Source of the DNA: an uncultured Caulobacter sp.
GTDB lineage: Bacteria > Pseudomonadota > Alphaproteobacteria > Caulobacterales > Caulobacteraceae
Assembly: GCA_937925635.1 (NCBI GenBank)
Contig: CALALX010000041.1
Location: 1-27,671, forward strand
Length of the DNA: 27,671 nt
Direction of reading: 5' to 3'
Shown: one piece after another, positions 8,091-15,496 of the stretch
Layout of the letters: each line of letters starts with the position of its first letter
Numbering within the stretch: the stretch's first letter is position 1
Notes under the pieces: generated by a model
Database searches by the model: none
What the model was told of the DNA's origin: nothing
The model's input: the letters and a program-made list of their open reading frames with translations, nothing else
Program-made: the position numbers and the translations under genes

Positions 8091-8159
8091 CGCCAACCCG
8101 TCGTTGAGGCTCCCGGAGCGCGGACAGTCTGGGTTCGCGGGATGACGCCGACGATTTCG

Positions 8160-8324
8160 CTAGCCGAGCGCGTCGAGGACCATCAGGCCGACAAGGAACC
8201 AGAACAGTCCGGCCGCGCTGACGATGAAGAGCGTGCGCGCGCGGAGGTTCCAGCTGTGCCTCGTCCAGATCGAACGAAGCAGTCCCTCGAAGGAAGTGCG
8301 GCGGGCCGCAGCCTGTGTGGTCAT
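8160..8324 (-). CDS. Small single-pass membrane protein (54 residues)
   Basis: A minus-strand reading frame from ATG (8322-8324) to TAG (8160-8162) encodes a basic N-terminal half (MTTQAAARRTSFEGLLRSIW) followed by one clear transmembrane helix (LFIVSAAGLFWFLVGLMVL). Most third codon positions are G or C, as in neighbouring genes, and the reverse strand has no competing gene. An in-frame GTG 12 bases upstream is an alternative start; the ribosome-binding site is weak for both. No family is recognised. It sits between the lipoprotein and the NusG-like gene. Confidence 0.45.
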   Translation of the reverse strand: MTTQAAARRTSFEGLLRSIWTRHSWNLRARTLFIVSAAGLFWFLVGLMVLDALG

Positions 8325-8510
8325 TCCGGGCGACACGTCTAACCTTGGTTGTCGAAGATCCTAGACTGCAGGGGTTAATGCACCGTCATGCAAATTTCAC
8401 GCAGAGGGTCAGTCAATTCGTTGCATCGGTAAAAGCGGTGGGTTGTCGCAGGCCTTGGATGCCTGGCCGACCCCTAGGCGCTGCTCCCGGGAGGTTGTAG
8501 GTCCTCGCTC

Positions 8511-9017
8511 ATGTCCGATGACGCCATCCGCTGGTATGTGGTGAACACCAAGGCGGGGCGAGAGCCGCAGGCCGCCGGGAATCTCGTCCGGCAGGGCTAT
8601 GGCGTCTTCCTGCCCGTGCAGCGCAAGACCGTGCGGCACGCGCGCCGCCAGACCGGAAAGCTGGTCGCCTACTTTCCGGGGTATCTGTTCGTTCAGCTGA
8701 ACCTCAGCCGGGATCGATGGCGTCCCATCGAGAGCACCGTCGGGGTATTGCGGATGATCAAGGCCCAGACCGCGCCCTTGGCGGCGCCGCCAGGCCTGGT
8801 CGAGGCGCTTCAGGCCCAGGCCGACGGGCAGGGCGTCGTCCTGCCCCGGGACACCGACCTGAAGCCAGGGCAGTCCGTCCGGATCGCCAACGGCCCCTTC
8901 GCCGAGCGCCTGGCGACGGTCGACCGCATGAGCGGCGAGAACCGGGTGCGCGTGCTGCTGGCGATCATGGGGCAGGAAATGCCGGTGGAGCTCGACCGGC
9001 AAGATGTCGACGCGTGA
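8511..9017 (+). CDS. NusG-family transcription antiterminator paralogue (RfaH/UpxY-like)
   Basis: This 168-residue protein has an N-terminal NGN domain (RWYVVNTKAGREPQAAGNL at about residues 7-25, then GYGVFLPVQRKTV, YFPGYLFVQL and GVLRMI) and a C-terminal KOW domain (LKPGQSVRIANGPFAERLAT onward, about 115-165). It is close to NusG length but diverges from housekeeping NusG in the KOW half and is not accompanied by secE or ribosomal-protein genes, so it is a specialised paralogue. Such proteins (RfaH, UpxY, LoaP) travel with RNA polymerase and prevent premature termination in long polysaccharide operons. Two such operons flank this gene, which makes them the natural candidates for its targets. 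Confidence 0.88.
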   Translation: MSDDAIRWYVVNTKAGREPQAAGNLVRQGYGVFLPVQRKTVRHARRQTGKLVAYFPGYLFVQLNLSRDRWRPIESTVGVLRMIKAQTAPLAAPPGLVEALQAQADGQGVVLPRDTDLKPGQSVRIANGPFAERLATVDRMSGENRVRVLLAIMGQEMPVELDRQDVDA

Positions 9018-9054
9018 CTTCCAAGGAAGATCGCGGCCTGACGGGAGGGGGCCC

Positions 9055-9462
9055 TTGACCGTCACGCGCAGCGACAGACGCGGCCAGCGTCCGTCGGCGT
9101 CCTGGCGGCTCCGGGGGGCGGCGGCCGCGATCCTGGCCCTTTTGACCGTTCTCTTGCTGGGACCGGCCACGCCCCTTGAGACCATAGGGCAGTGGGACAA
9201 GATCGCCCATTTCACGGCCTTCGGCCTGACGACCTGGAGCCTGGCGGTGCTGGCGCCCAAGGCCCGCCGGATCGTGGTCGCCTCGCTGGCGGTCGCGCTG
9301 GGCGGCCTGACCGAACTGCTTCAGGGGGTCACGGGGCGCGATCCCAGCGTCTTCGACTTCCTCGCCGATGTGCTGGGCGTGCTCGTCGCGCTGGGGCTCT
9401 GGCTGTTGGTCCGCGGTTTCGCGCCGCGCCGGGCCCTGTCCGCGGATCGGTCCTCGGCCTAG
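9055..9462 (+). CDS. VanZ-like membrane protein
   Basis: The protein has three or four hydrophobic segments and the VanZ-like signature: WDKIAHFTAFGLTTW in the middle and LGGLTELLQGVTGRDPSVFDFLADVLG near the C terminus. I prefer the TTG at 9055-9057, which has GGGAGGGGG just upstream and gives 135 residues. An ATG at 9004 would overlap the end of the NusG-like gene by 14 bases and add 17 low-complexity residues. The gene follows the NusG paralogue closely and is probably co-transcribed. VanZ-like proteins often sit in exopolysaccharide loci; their activity is not settled. Confidence 0.75.
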   Translation: MTVTRSDRRGQRPSASWRLRGAAAAILALLTVLLLGPATPLETIGQWDKIAHFTAFGLTTWSLAVLAPKARRIVVASLAVALGGLTELLQGVTGRDPSVFDFLADVLGVLVALGLWLLVRGFAPRRALSADRSSA

Positions 9463-9481
9463 GGCTTGTCGGCCCGCGCCC

Positions 9482-10312
9482 TTAGGGACGCGCCGCGCCC
9501 CGGGCGGCCTTCTCCGCCGCGTAGTCTCGGTCGGCCTCGGCCTTCCGGCCCATCCGGTCGAAGGCGACGGCGCGATTGTAGTAGGCGTCGGCGAAGTCCG
9601 GCCGGAGCGCCAGCGCGCGCGTCAGGTCCGCCACCGCGGCGGCGTTGTCGCCCTTGCGGATCAGGGCGACCGCCCGGTTGTTCAGGGCGTCGGCATAGCG
9701 CGGGTTCAGCTTCAGGGCCGCGTCGAAATCCAGGATCGCGGCGTCGAGCCGCCCGAGGGCCGACCGGACGGCGCCGCGGTTGTTGAAGGCTTCCGCGTAC
9801 ATCGGGTTCAGCGCGATCGCCCGGTCGTAGTCGGCGAGGGCGAGGTCGGCCTCGTCCAGCCTGACATAGGCGGCCCCGCGGCTGTTGAAGGCGCGCGCGT
9901 CGGCCGGTCGCAGCGCGATGACCCTGGCGTACGCCTCGATGGCGTCGCCGTAGCGCCCCAGACTTCCCAGCGCGGCCGCTCGGTTGAGCTGCACGCCGGC
10001 GTCCGCCGGTGCGATGCGCAGCGCCGACTCATAGTCGGCCACCGCGCCCGCGAGGTCCCCCTGGCCATGACGGGCCTCGCCCCGGCGCGCGAAGGCCGCC
10101 GCTAGGGCGGCGTCGGGGACATCCAGGGTCTGGATGACGGCCGTGCAGTTGGGGATCGCCAGCTCGGCCGAGCCGGTCAGGCAGCGCTGCAGGCGCTTTT
10201 GGTGGTCAGGCGCTTCTCCAACCGCCGGAACGCGGGCCGGGGTCGTGGGCGGCGGCGCGGCCGCCGCGGTCAGGGCGACATGCAGAAGGCTGAAGACGAG
10301 GGGGCGGAGCAT
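9482..10312 (-). CDS. Secreted tetratricopeptide-repeat protein
   Basis: This 276-residue protein starts with a signal peptide (MLRPLVFSLLHVALTAAAA) and a proline-rich linker. From about residue 65 to the end there are five to six canonical TPRs, with the repeated pattern NRGAAYVRLDEADLALADYDRAIALNP seen with small changes in each unit. TPR proteins in this setting are periplasmic scaffolds for protein complexes; no partner is indicated by the sequence. It converges with the VanZ-like gene (20-base gap) and is divergent from the MucR-like gene. Confidence 0.85.
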   Translation of the reverse strand: MLRPLVFSLLHVALTAAAAPPPTTPARVPAVGEAPDHQKRLQRCLTGSAELAIPNCTAVIQTLDVPDAALAAAFARRGEARHGQGDLAGAVADYESALRIAPADAGVQLNRAAALGSLGRYGDAIEAYARVIALRPADARAFNSRGAAYVRLDEADLALADYDRAIALNPMYAEAFNNRGAVRSALGRLDAAILDFDAALKLNPRYADALNNRAVALIRKGDNAAAVADLTRALALRPDFADAYYNRAVAFDRMGRKAEADRDYAAEKAARGAARP

Positions 10313-10457
10313 CTGAACCGGTGAAAAGGCGTCGCGGCTCAGTAGCCGTCAGCAGCCCCCAGTCGTCAACATCCGCTCCGCCGATCCGCGGGCGCCGGAT
10401 ATCGGCGGTCGAAGCGAACGGCAAATCCACTTCTGGTAAACCGGCCGTCGACGACCT

Positions 10458-10479
10458 CCCTTCGACTATAGTCGAAGGG
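10458..10479. promoter_or_regulatory. Perfect 22-bp palindrome between divergent TPR and MucR-like genes
   Basis: The sequence CCCTTCGACTA is followed directly by its exact reverse complement with no spacer. It lies about 130 bp upstream of the MucR-like start and about 145 bp upstream of the TPR gene start. There is no T-run, so it is not an intrinsic terminator. A dimer-binding operator is the simplest reading. The remainder of 10313-10608 holds no gene. Confidence 0.5.
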
Positions 10480-10608
10480 CCACAAGACGTTGTCGAATTG
10501 TCGCACCTAGGGGAAAGTCGACCGCCTCTCCTTTCCAACGCCTGATTTTGCGGCCTAAGGAGGGTCAGCGGAAATTTGAACTGATCCAAGTCTCGGGGGA
10601 CTGGCAAT

Positions 10609-11049
10609 ATGATGGAATCAGGCGATCGCCTGCGCGAACTCGTGGCCGAAGTGGCCGCGGCCTACTTCTCGAACTCTCCAGTGTCGGCGGGCGAGATTCC
10701 GTCCGTCATCAGCCAGATCGCCAGCAGCCTGGCCGGCGTCGGCGCGGCGGCTGCCCCCCTGGTCGAACTGGCGGCTCCGGAGGCGCCGGTCGCTCAATCC
10801 AGGCTGACTCCGGCGCAGGTCCGCAAGTCGATCACGCCGGACGCCCTGATCAGCTTCGAGGACGGCAAGCCGTACAAGACGCTCAAGCGCCACCTGTCGA
10901 CCCGGGGACTGACGCCCGATGACTACAAGGCCAAGTGGGGTCTTCCGGCCGACTATCCGATGGTGTCGCCCAGTTACAGCGCCGCCCGCTCCGCCATGGC
11001 GGTCAGCCTTGGCCTGGGGCAGAAGGGCGGCCGCAGGAAGCGGGCCTAG
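10609..11049 (+). CDS. MucR/Ros-family transcriptional regulator lacking most zinc ligands
   Basis: This 146-residue protein matches the Ros/MucR fold: an N-terminal helical oligomerisation region (LRELVAEVAAAYFSNSPV, IPSVISQIASSL) and a DNA-binding C-terminal half, ISFEDGKPYKTLKRHLSTRG then LTPDDYKAKWGLPADYPMV. In Ros the zinc ligands are C-x2-C and two histidines. Here the positions are Ser82, Asp85, His95 and Arg99/Gly100, so at most two ligands remain. Zinc-independent Ros/MucR homologues are known from rhizobia, so the fold can survive this. MucR proteins silence or activate exopolysaccharide, motility and cell-cycle genes in alphaproteobacteria. GGGGGA upstream and tandem ATGs at 10609 and 10612 mark the start. 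Confidence 0.88.
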   Translation: MMESGDRLRELVAEVAAAYFSNSPVSAGEIPSVISQIASSLAGVGAAAAPLVELAAPEAPVAQSRLTPAQVRKSITPDALISFEDGKPYKTLKRHLSTRGLTPDDYKAKWGLPADYPMVSPSYSAARSAMAVSLGLGQKGGRRKRA

Positions 11050-11254
11050 GCTTGACGGCCCCACCCGGCGCTCGCCGCCGGTCGGGGTCGGCCACGACGA
11101 CCGCCCGCCGCGGCGCGGCGAGCGGTCGCCGAACGGCGCGCCGCGACCACGGGTCGCGTAGCGTCGTTATCGAGAACGCGCCAGACTGTTCGACGCGACG
11201 AACGCCAGCCCCGCGCGTTGTGGGGAAGCGCCTTTTCTCGCGTCGGACCTTACC

Positions 11255-11386
11255 ATGCAGCGGTCGCCGTCTTTCAGCCTGATGAAGTTCATCAGCTGCC
11301 TCTTCACGCACCACAAATGGCGCAACAGCAACTCCCGCCCCGGCTACGTGACCTGCGTCCGCTGCGGATACCGCAAGCGGTTCTAG
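11255..11386 (+). CDS. Small CxxC zinc-ribbon-like protein (34-43 residues)
   Basis: A short frame from ATG 11255 (43 residues) or ATG 11282 (34 residues, MKFISCLFTHHKWRNSNS...) ends in YVTCVRCGYRKRF at a TAG (11384-11386). A THHKW motif and a CVRC pair provide four potential zinc ligands in the order H-H-C-C, and GY(V/L)xCxRCGxRK is a pattern seen in small phage- and island-borne zinc-ribbon proteins. The start lacks a clear ribosome-binding site. The stop lies just before the ATG of the truncated phosphoesterase, so the two would be read together. Confidence 0.45.
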   Translation: MQRSPSFSLMKFISCLFTHHKWRNSNSRPGYVTCVRCGYRKRF

Positions 11387-11400
11387 GGGAGACGCAGGAG

Positions 11401-11850
11401 ATGGATGGGGAGATCGTCAGGCGCTGGAACGAGACGGTCGCTGACGACGACACGGTCTATGTCCTGGGTGACCTTGGACGGCGGAAGAACGCCCTCAAGG
11501 TCCGCGACCTGAAAGGCATCAAGCGCCTGGTGGGCGGGAATGGCGATGACCTCGCGGCGCTCATGGGCTGGGGGCTGTTCGAGAGCGTCGGCGTCGTCAA
11601 ATACCTCCCGGGCCTAGTGCTCAGCCATATCCCCGTCCACCCGAGCCAGCTGGGGCGGGGGACGCTTAACGTTCATGGCCACCTGCACGCCCGCTCCCTG
11701 GATGACCTTCGCTATCTTTGCGTGTCGGTCGATCAGACAGAATTCAGGCCCATCCCGCTCGATAGGCTGATGGGAATGGCAACTGGTCGTGCGCTTGCGG
11801 CGAATCGTAGGTTGTCGCCCACCAACCCTTGGGCGGACGAGCCAGCCTAG
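11401..11850 (+). pseudogene. N-terminally truncated calcineurin-like phosphoesterase
   Basis: Reading from ATG 11401 (CAGGAG immediately upstream) gives 149 residues beginning MDGEIVRRWNETVADDDTVY. This aligns by eye with the middle of the small phage/bacterial phosphoesterase family, which normally starts about 30 residues earlier with a metal-binding SDTHFGH motif. That motif is absent. GD (23-24), SH (75-76) and HGHLH (92-96) are kept, but the GNHD motif reads GNGD (46-49), losing its histidine. With two of five metal motifs gone it is unlikely to be a working di-metal enzyme. An open frame extends upstream to 11218, but that stretch has no family resemblance and overlaps the small CxxC gene. 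A decayed gene is most likely. Confidence 0.65.
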
Positions 11851-12137
11851 ACTGAGGGGTTGGCGGCGCCCGGGGGCCTAATCCGGATGCCTGGTCCGTC
11901 TTCGGGGGAGCCGATGAACTCGATCCCGGCCGCTTCGAACGCGCGCTGGATGTCCATCAGGGTGGATGTGCGGCTTGGGGGCACGCCATCTACCGGCTCG
12001 AGCCGCTTGATCGTGCGCACGGCGACACCGGAGCGCTCGGCGAGGTCAATCACCGACCATCGCAACCCGCTTCTGGCGGCCCTGATTTGAAGTCCAGTCA
12101 GCATAACCCGCTCGACAAACGGCCCTTTTGGAGCCAT
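11847..12137 (-). CDS. XRE-family helix-turn-helix regulator
   Basis: The core MLTGLQIRAARSGLRWSVIDLAERSGVAVRTIKRLE is a standard XRE HTH, followed by TLMDIQRAFEAAGIEFIGSPEDGPGIRIRPP, the usual tail of the small alphaproteobacterial phage-type repressors with this architecture. Starts are possible at 12137 (MAPKGPF...) or at 12104 (MLTGLQ..., the more typical family start, about 85 residues). The longest frame, from 12188, would overlap the divergent recombinase gene and is less likely. Its partner across the short divergent gap is a tyrosine recombinase, as in integrated elements. Confidence 0.75.
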   Translation of the reverse strand: MAPKGPFVERVMLTGLQIRAARSGLRWSVIDLAERSGVAVRTIKRLEPVDGVPPSRTSTLMDIQRAFEAAGIEFIGSPEDGPGIRIRPPGAANPSV

Positions 12138-12148
12138 AATCATCACAT

Positions 12149-13096
12149 ATGGAGCCGAATAGTACGGTCCAGCTGGATGAGTATCCACCGAAGACAGGCG
12201 GCCTCCAATGGCGCGCTTCGATCGATCGTCTCTCCGGCGCCTACGCTGAAAACACCCTGCGCGGCTATCACGCCGACCTGACCATCTTCGAAACCTGGTG
12301 TCTGGCCAACGGTCGCGACGTCGCCCCGGCGACGCCTGAGCAAGTCGCCGCCTTCATCGCCTGGAACGCCCCGCAGGCGTCTGTCTCAACCCTCAAGCGC
12401 CGTCTCGCCGCGATCCGAAAGATCCACCGCCTGGTCCGCGCGCCCTGTCCGGTGGATGACGAGGAGGTGGCGATCGCACTGCGCCGGGCGATGCGGGGAA
12501 AGGTCCGGCGGCCGAAGCAGGCGCGGGGTCTTACGGCTACTCTGCGCGACCAGCTGCTGGCGGCCTGCCCAGAAACTCTGATCGGCCTGAGGGACAAGGC
12601 GCTGATCGCCGTCGGCTACGACACCCTTTGTCGGCGCTCGGAGCTGGTCAACATCGCTGTTGAGGATATGGTCCGCCTGCCCACCGGCGGCGGCAAGATC
12701 CTCGTGCGCCGCGCCAAGAATGACCCGTTCGGCGATGGCCGCTGGGCGTTCCTATCGGCCAAGGCCGTTGCGCATCTCGACCCTTGGCTGGAGGCGTCCG
12801 GGGTGGAGGAGGGCTACGTGTTCCGCCGGCTGATCAACGCCTCGGTTCACAGCATCTCGATCGACTCCCTGACCGTCAACCGCCGGATCAAGGCCGCCGC
12901 GATAAGCGCTGGCCTCGACGAGACCGTCTGGCGCACGCTCACCGGCCACTCCATGCGCGTCGGCGCCGCCCAAGACCTAATGTGCGCCGGCCGAGACATC
13001 CTAGTGATCATGACCGCCGGCGGCTGGACGTCGATGAACGTGGTGGGACGGTATGTGCGCGAGGCGCAGCTGAATGTGTGGGGTAGTCAACGCTGA
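12149..13096 (+). CDS. Tyrosine site-specific recombinase / integrase
   Basis: This 315-residue protein has an N-terminal SAM-like core-binding domain (about residues 25-110) and a C-terminal catalytic domain (about 125-305). The catalytic set is complete: Arg162 in CRRSEL, Lys190 in RRAKNDP, His267-x-x-Arg270 in TGHSMR, Trp293 at the His/Trp position (AGGWTS) and nucleophile Tyr302 in GRYV. It is intact and could be active. It is paired with a divergent XRE gene, and its end overlaps manC (convergent) by 10 bases. No attachment site or tRNA gene is visible nearby, so the extent of any element it belongs to is unknown. Confidence 0.9.
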   Translation: MEPNSTVQLDEYPPKTGGLQWRASIDRLSGAYAENTLRGYHADLTIFETWCLANGRDVAPATPEQVAAFIAWNAPQASVSTLKRRLAAIRKIHRLVRAPCPVDDEEVAIALRRAMRGKVRRPKQARGLTATLRDQLLAACPETLIGLRDKALIAVGYDTLCRRSELVNIAVEDMVRLPTGGGKILVRRAKNDPFGDGRWAFLSAKAVAHLDPWLEASGVEEGYVFRRLINASVHSISIDSLTVNRRIKAAAISAGLDETVWRTLTGHSMRVGAAQDLMCAGRDILVIMTAGGWTSMNVVGRYVREAQLNVWGSQR

Positions 13097-14139
13097 CCGA
13101 AGTGATCAGCGGCCTGTCGAACCGCTTGCGTGCTGGCCAGGCCGCAAACCAAAATCGAGCCGTCCGGAGCGACTATGACCGCGAGATCTTTGACGCCGAT
13201 CAGAGCGACCTTCGAACCGGCGGGCGCGTTCACCAGGCAATTTGAACTCTCGATCATCAGGACCTGATCCGTGACCGAATTGCCGTTCTCGTCGACCGGG
13301 ACCGCCGCCTTGACCGCGTCCCAAGCGCCAACGTCGGCCCATTCGAAACTCGATGGCACGACCGACGCAAGGTCCGTGCGCTCCATCACCGCATGATCAA
13401 TGGATATGGAGGGGGCTTCAGCGAAGGCGGGACCCAGCTCCCAGGCTCCGTCGATGGCCGTCCGCTGTCTGATCGCAAGTTGGGAGGCATCCAGAACCGC
13501 CGGGGCGTAGCGGGCGATTTCGCTCAGGAGCGTTTCCGGCTTCCCCACGAACGTCCCGCTATTCCAAAGATATCCGTCCCGCATGTACTGCGCGGCGGTG
13601 TTCGCGTCCGGCTTTTCCACAAAGGCCCGAACGGTTTGAACCGGATCCGTGGAATTCTCCGGCAGGATGTAGCCGTAAGCCGTGGACGGTGAGGAGGGGC
13701 GGAGACCCAGGGTCACAATCCGACCCTTTTCTGCAGCGTCGACTGAAGCCTCAACTGCCCGCCCGAAGGCGGCTGCATCTGGAATGTTGTGATCCGCCGA
13801 CATGAACACGGCGATCGATTCTGGCGCGGTCTCAGCCAGATAGGCGCAGGCGGCGGCGATGGCGGGCGCGGAATTTCTTCCGGAGGGCTCGAACAGGATA
13901 CTGGCGGTCCTGGTGAGACCGACGAGCTGCTCGTGGATGTGACCCCGGAGCTGACTATTCGACACAACAAGTATTGAGTGGACCCCGGCAATTCCAAATG
14001 CCCGTTCCACGGCCATCTCAAATGTCGATCGCCCACCGAATAGTTTTAGAAACTGCTTGGGCCGTTCGGGCGTCGACATTGGCCAGAGGCGCGAACCTGA
14101 GCCCCCGCAGAGGATCACCGGAACAATTTCTGCAGACAT
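13087..14139 (-). CDS. manC: Mannose-1-phosphate guanylyltransferase (GDP-mannose pyrophosphorylase)
   Basis: Reaction: mannose-1-phosphate + GTP gives GDP-mannose, in the cytoplasm. The nucleotidyltransferase signature is VILCGGSGSRLWPMSTPERPK (residues about 7-27) and the sugar-binding FVEKPD is present; a GSGLW-type C-terminal beta region follows. I choose the ATG at 14137-14139 (MSAEIVPVILCGG...), giving 350 residues, the size of the single-domain form without a fused isomerase. A longer frame reaches 14268 but begins inside the IS element and adds 43 unrelated residues. GDP-mannose feeds Gmd and Fcl, encoded about 12 kb away on the same strand. The IS element now lies between it and the rest of that operon. 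Confidence 0.9.
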   Translation of the reverse strand: MSAEIVPVILCGGSGSRLWPMSTPERPKQFLKLFGGRSTFEMAVERAFGIAGVHSILVVSNSQLRGHIHEQLVGLTRTASILFEPSGRNSAPAIAAACAYLAETAPESIAVFMSADHNIPDAAAFGRAVEASVDAAEKGRIVTLGLRPSSPSTAYGYILPENSTDPVQTVRAFVEKPDANTAAQYMRDGYLWNSGTFVGKPETLLSEIARYAPAVLDASQLAIRQRTAIDGAWELGPAFAEAPSISIDHAVMERTDLASVVPSSFEWADVGAWDAVKAAVPVDENGNSVTDQVLMIESSNCLVNAPAGSKVALIGVKDLAVIVAPDGSILVCGLASTQAVRQAADHFGQR

Positions 14140-14242
14140 GCTCGGTTCGGGCCCCGGGAGGTTCTCCCTGCCTAGTACACCAATCGAATTCTGACGTGAC
14201 CCCCGTTTCTCATCCAGCCATAACGAGAGTCCTTTGGTGATC

Positions 14243-14287
14243 TGGTCCGCTCCCATTCTCGGGACCACCTGAGGCTAGAGTTTTCCG
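14243..14287. repeat. Left terminal inverted repeat of the IS3-family element
   Basis: This end matches the reverse complement of 15451-15496 over its outer TG(G/A)TCCGCTCCC block, the GGACC block and the inner TAGAGTTTTCCG block, with small differences and about one indel in between. Confidence 0.75.
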
Positions 14288-14294
14288 GCCTCTG

Positions 14295-15235
14295 TCACGG
14301 TGGCGGGCTGGATGCGCCACGGTGATTTACCAGTGAAATCGGGGTCTTTTGCCCGATGGCCCCATGGGGCCGGACCTCGTTGTAGTAGCTGCGCCAAGCC
14401 TCCAACTTTTCGGCCGCGTCAGCAAGGGTGAGGAACCGGTGGGCGTTCAGGCACTCGGCCCGCAGGCGCCCGTTGAAGGCCTCGATGAAGGCGTTGTCGG
14501 TCGGCCTTCCGGGCCGTGAGAAGTCCAGCGTCACGCAATGGGCATAGGCCCACAGGTCGAGGCCCCGGGAGATGAACTCCGCCCCTGGTCGACCCGGATC
14601 GCCTTCGGAAAGCCAACCTGGGCGCAAACGCGCTCCAGGGCCTCGACGACGTTCTCCGCCCGATAGCTGAACCGCGGGTCGATCACCGGTGAGAACCGGG
14701 TGAAGGTGTCCACCACGGTCAGGATCCGGATCTTCCGGCCCGTGGCCAGCTGGTCGTGGACGAAGTCCATGGCCCAGGTTTCGTTCGGCTCGGTGGCCTC
14801 ACGGCGGTCCTCCCGAAGCTTGGCCTTCACGCGCCGTTTGGGCGTCTTGTTCCGCAACTGAAGGCCCAACTCGTTGTAAACACGCCGGGTTTTCTTGATG
14901 TTGATACGCCAGCCCTCACGCCGCAGAAGGACATGGACCCGACGATAGCCGTAGCGGATCCGGGTCTGACAGATCTCCCGGATCCGGGCTTCTAGACCGG
15001 CCTGTTCGGGGCGACGGGACTTGTAGTGGTAGGTGGAAGCGTCGATCTCGAGCACCCGGCAGGCCCTCCGGATCGACACGCCCCACTCGTCACAAGCCCC
15101 GTCCACTAGCTCGCGCTTCCGAACAGGCCTCAGAGCTTTGGCTGCGCCGACCTTCGGTTCGGCGGATAATGTCCTGCAGCATCTCGCGGTCCAGCGACAG
15201 GTCCGCCACCAGCTTCCGCAGCTTGGTGTTCTCAT
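14295..15235 (-). pseudogene. IS3-family transposase OrfB (DDE integrase), frameshifted
   Basis: The N-terminal part (frame ending near 14531) has the HTH_21 region (IRRACRVLEIDASTYHY, RYGYRRVHVLLRREGW) and the first DDE aspartate in WAMDFVHD, then runs to IRVDQG, where the second aspartate lies. The remaining domain continues in another frame (14295-14627) as GAEFISRGLDLWAYAH and TDNAFIEAFNGRLRAECLN with the catalytic glutamate. Continuity is broken in a run of four C at 14582-14585, where five would restore a single frame. This is either a real one-base deletion that inactivates the transposase or a homopolymer error in the sequence. Confidence 0.85.
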
Positions 15236-15416
15236 CCTCCAGCTGCTTCAGCCGCTTCATTTCGGTCGGCAGAAGCCCGCCGTACTTCTTCATCCAGTTG
15301 AAGTAGGTCGCTTGGCTGATCCCCGCACGCCGGCAGATCTCCGCCACCGACGCACCCTCCGCGCCCTGCTTCAAAATGAACGCTTTCTGCGCGTCCGAAA
15401 ACTTCGATGCCTTCAT
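15090..15416 (-). CDS. IS3-family transposase OrfA
   Basis: The 108-residue protein has an HTH_Tnp_1 domain (FSDAQKAFILKQGAEGASVAEICRRAGISQATYFNW) followed by a leucine-rich coiled coil (LKQLEDENTKLRKLVADLSLDREML). This is the DNA-binding half that is normally joined to OrfB by programmed frameshifting. The reading frames of OrfA and OrfB overlap by about 145 bases. I see no A6G-type slippery heptamer in the overlap. Confidence 0.88.
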   Translation of the reverse strand: MKASKFSDAQKAFILKQGAEGASVAEICRRAGISQATYFNWMKKYGGLLPTEMKRLKQLEDENTKLRKLVADLSLDREMLQDIIRRTEGRRSQSSEACSEARASGRGL

Positions 15417-15450
15417 CGTCTTCCACTCCTCCCAGCCCGGGGAAACGGCG

Positions 15451-15496
15451 CGGAAAACTCTAACTCAGAACGGTCCAGTTTCCGGGGAGCGGATCA
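15451..15496. repeat. Right terminal inverted repeat of the IS3-family element
   Basis: Pairs with 14243-14287. The inner block cggaaaactcta and the outer block ggagcggatca mirror the left end. The 151 bases from here to the stop of the glycosyltransferase gene hold no recognisable gene, only a short open tail that I cannot assign. Confidence 0.75.

Larger units (their letters stand above)
14243..15496 (-). mobile_element. IS3-family insertion sequence (about 1254 bp), transposase frameshifted
   Basis: The element encodes OrfA and OrfB of the IS3 family on the minus strand and is bounded by imperfect terminal inverted repeats of about 46 bp. The outer ends read TGGTCCGCTCCC (left, 14243) and, on the opposite strand, TGATCCGCTCCC (right, ending 15496); the inner ends share TAGAGTTTTCCG. 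No perfect target-site duplication is seen: the flanking tetramers are gatc (left) and gagc (right). That suggests either slightly different ends or a rearrangement since insertion. Ends starting with TG and finishing with CA fit the family. Confidence 0.85.

Noticed and set aside
12100..13100. Attachment site or tRNA target for the tyrosine recombinase
   Set aside because: No tRNA-like sequence or flanking direct repeat could be found by reading around the gene.
14140..14268. 43-residue N-terminal extension of ManC
   Set aside because: The extension begins inside the IS end and has no family similarity; the conserved start MSAEIVPVILCGG at 14139 gives normal length.
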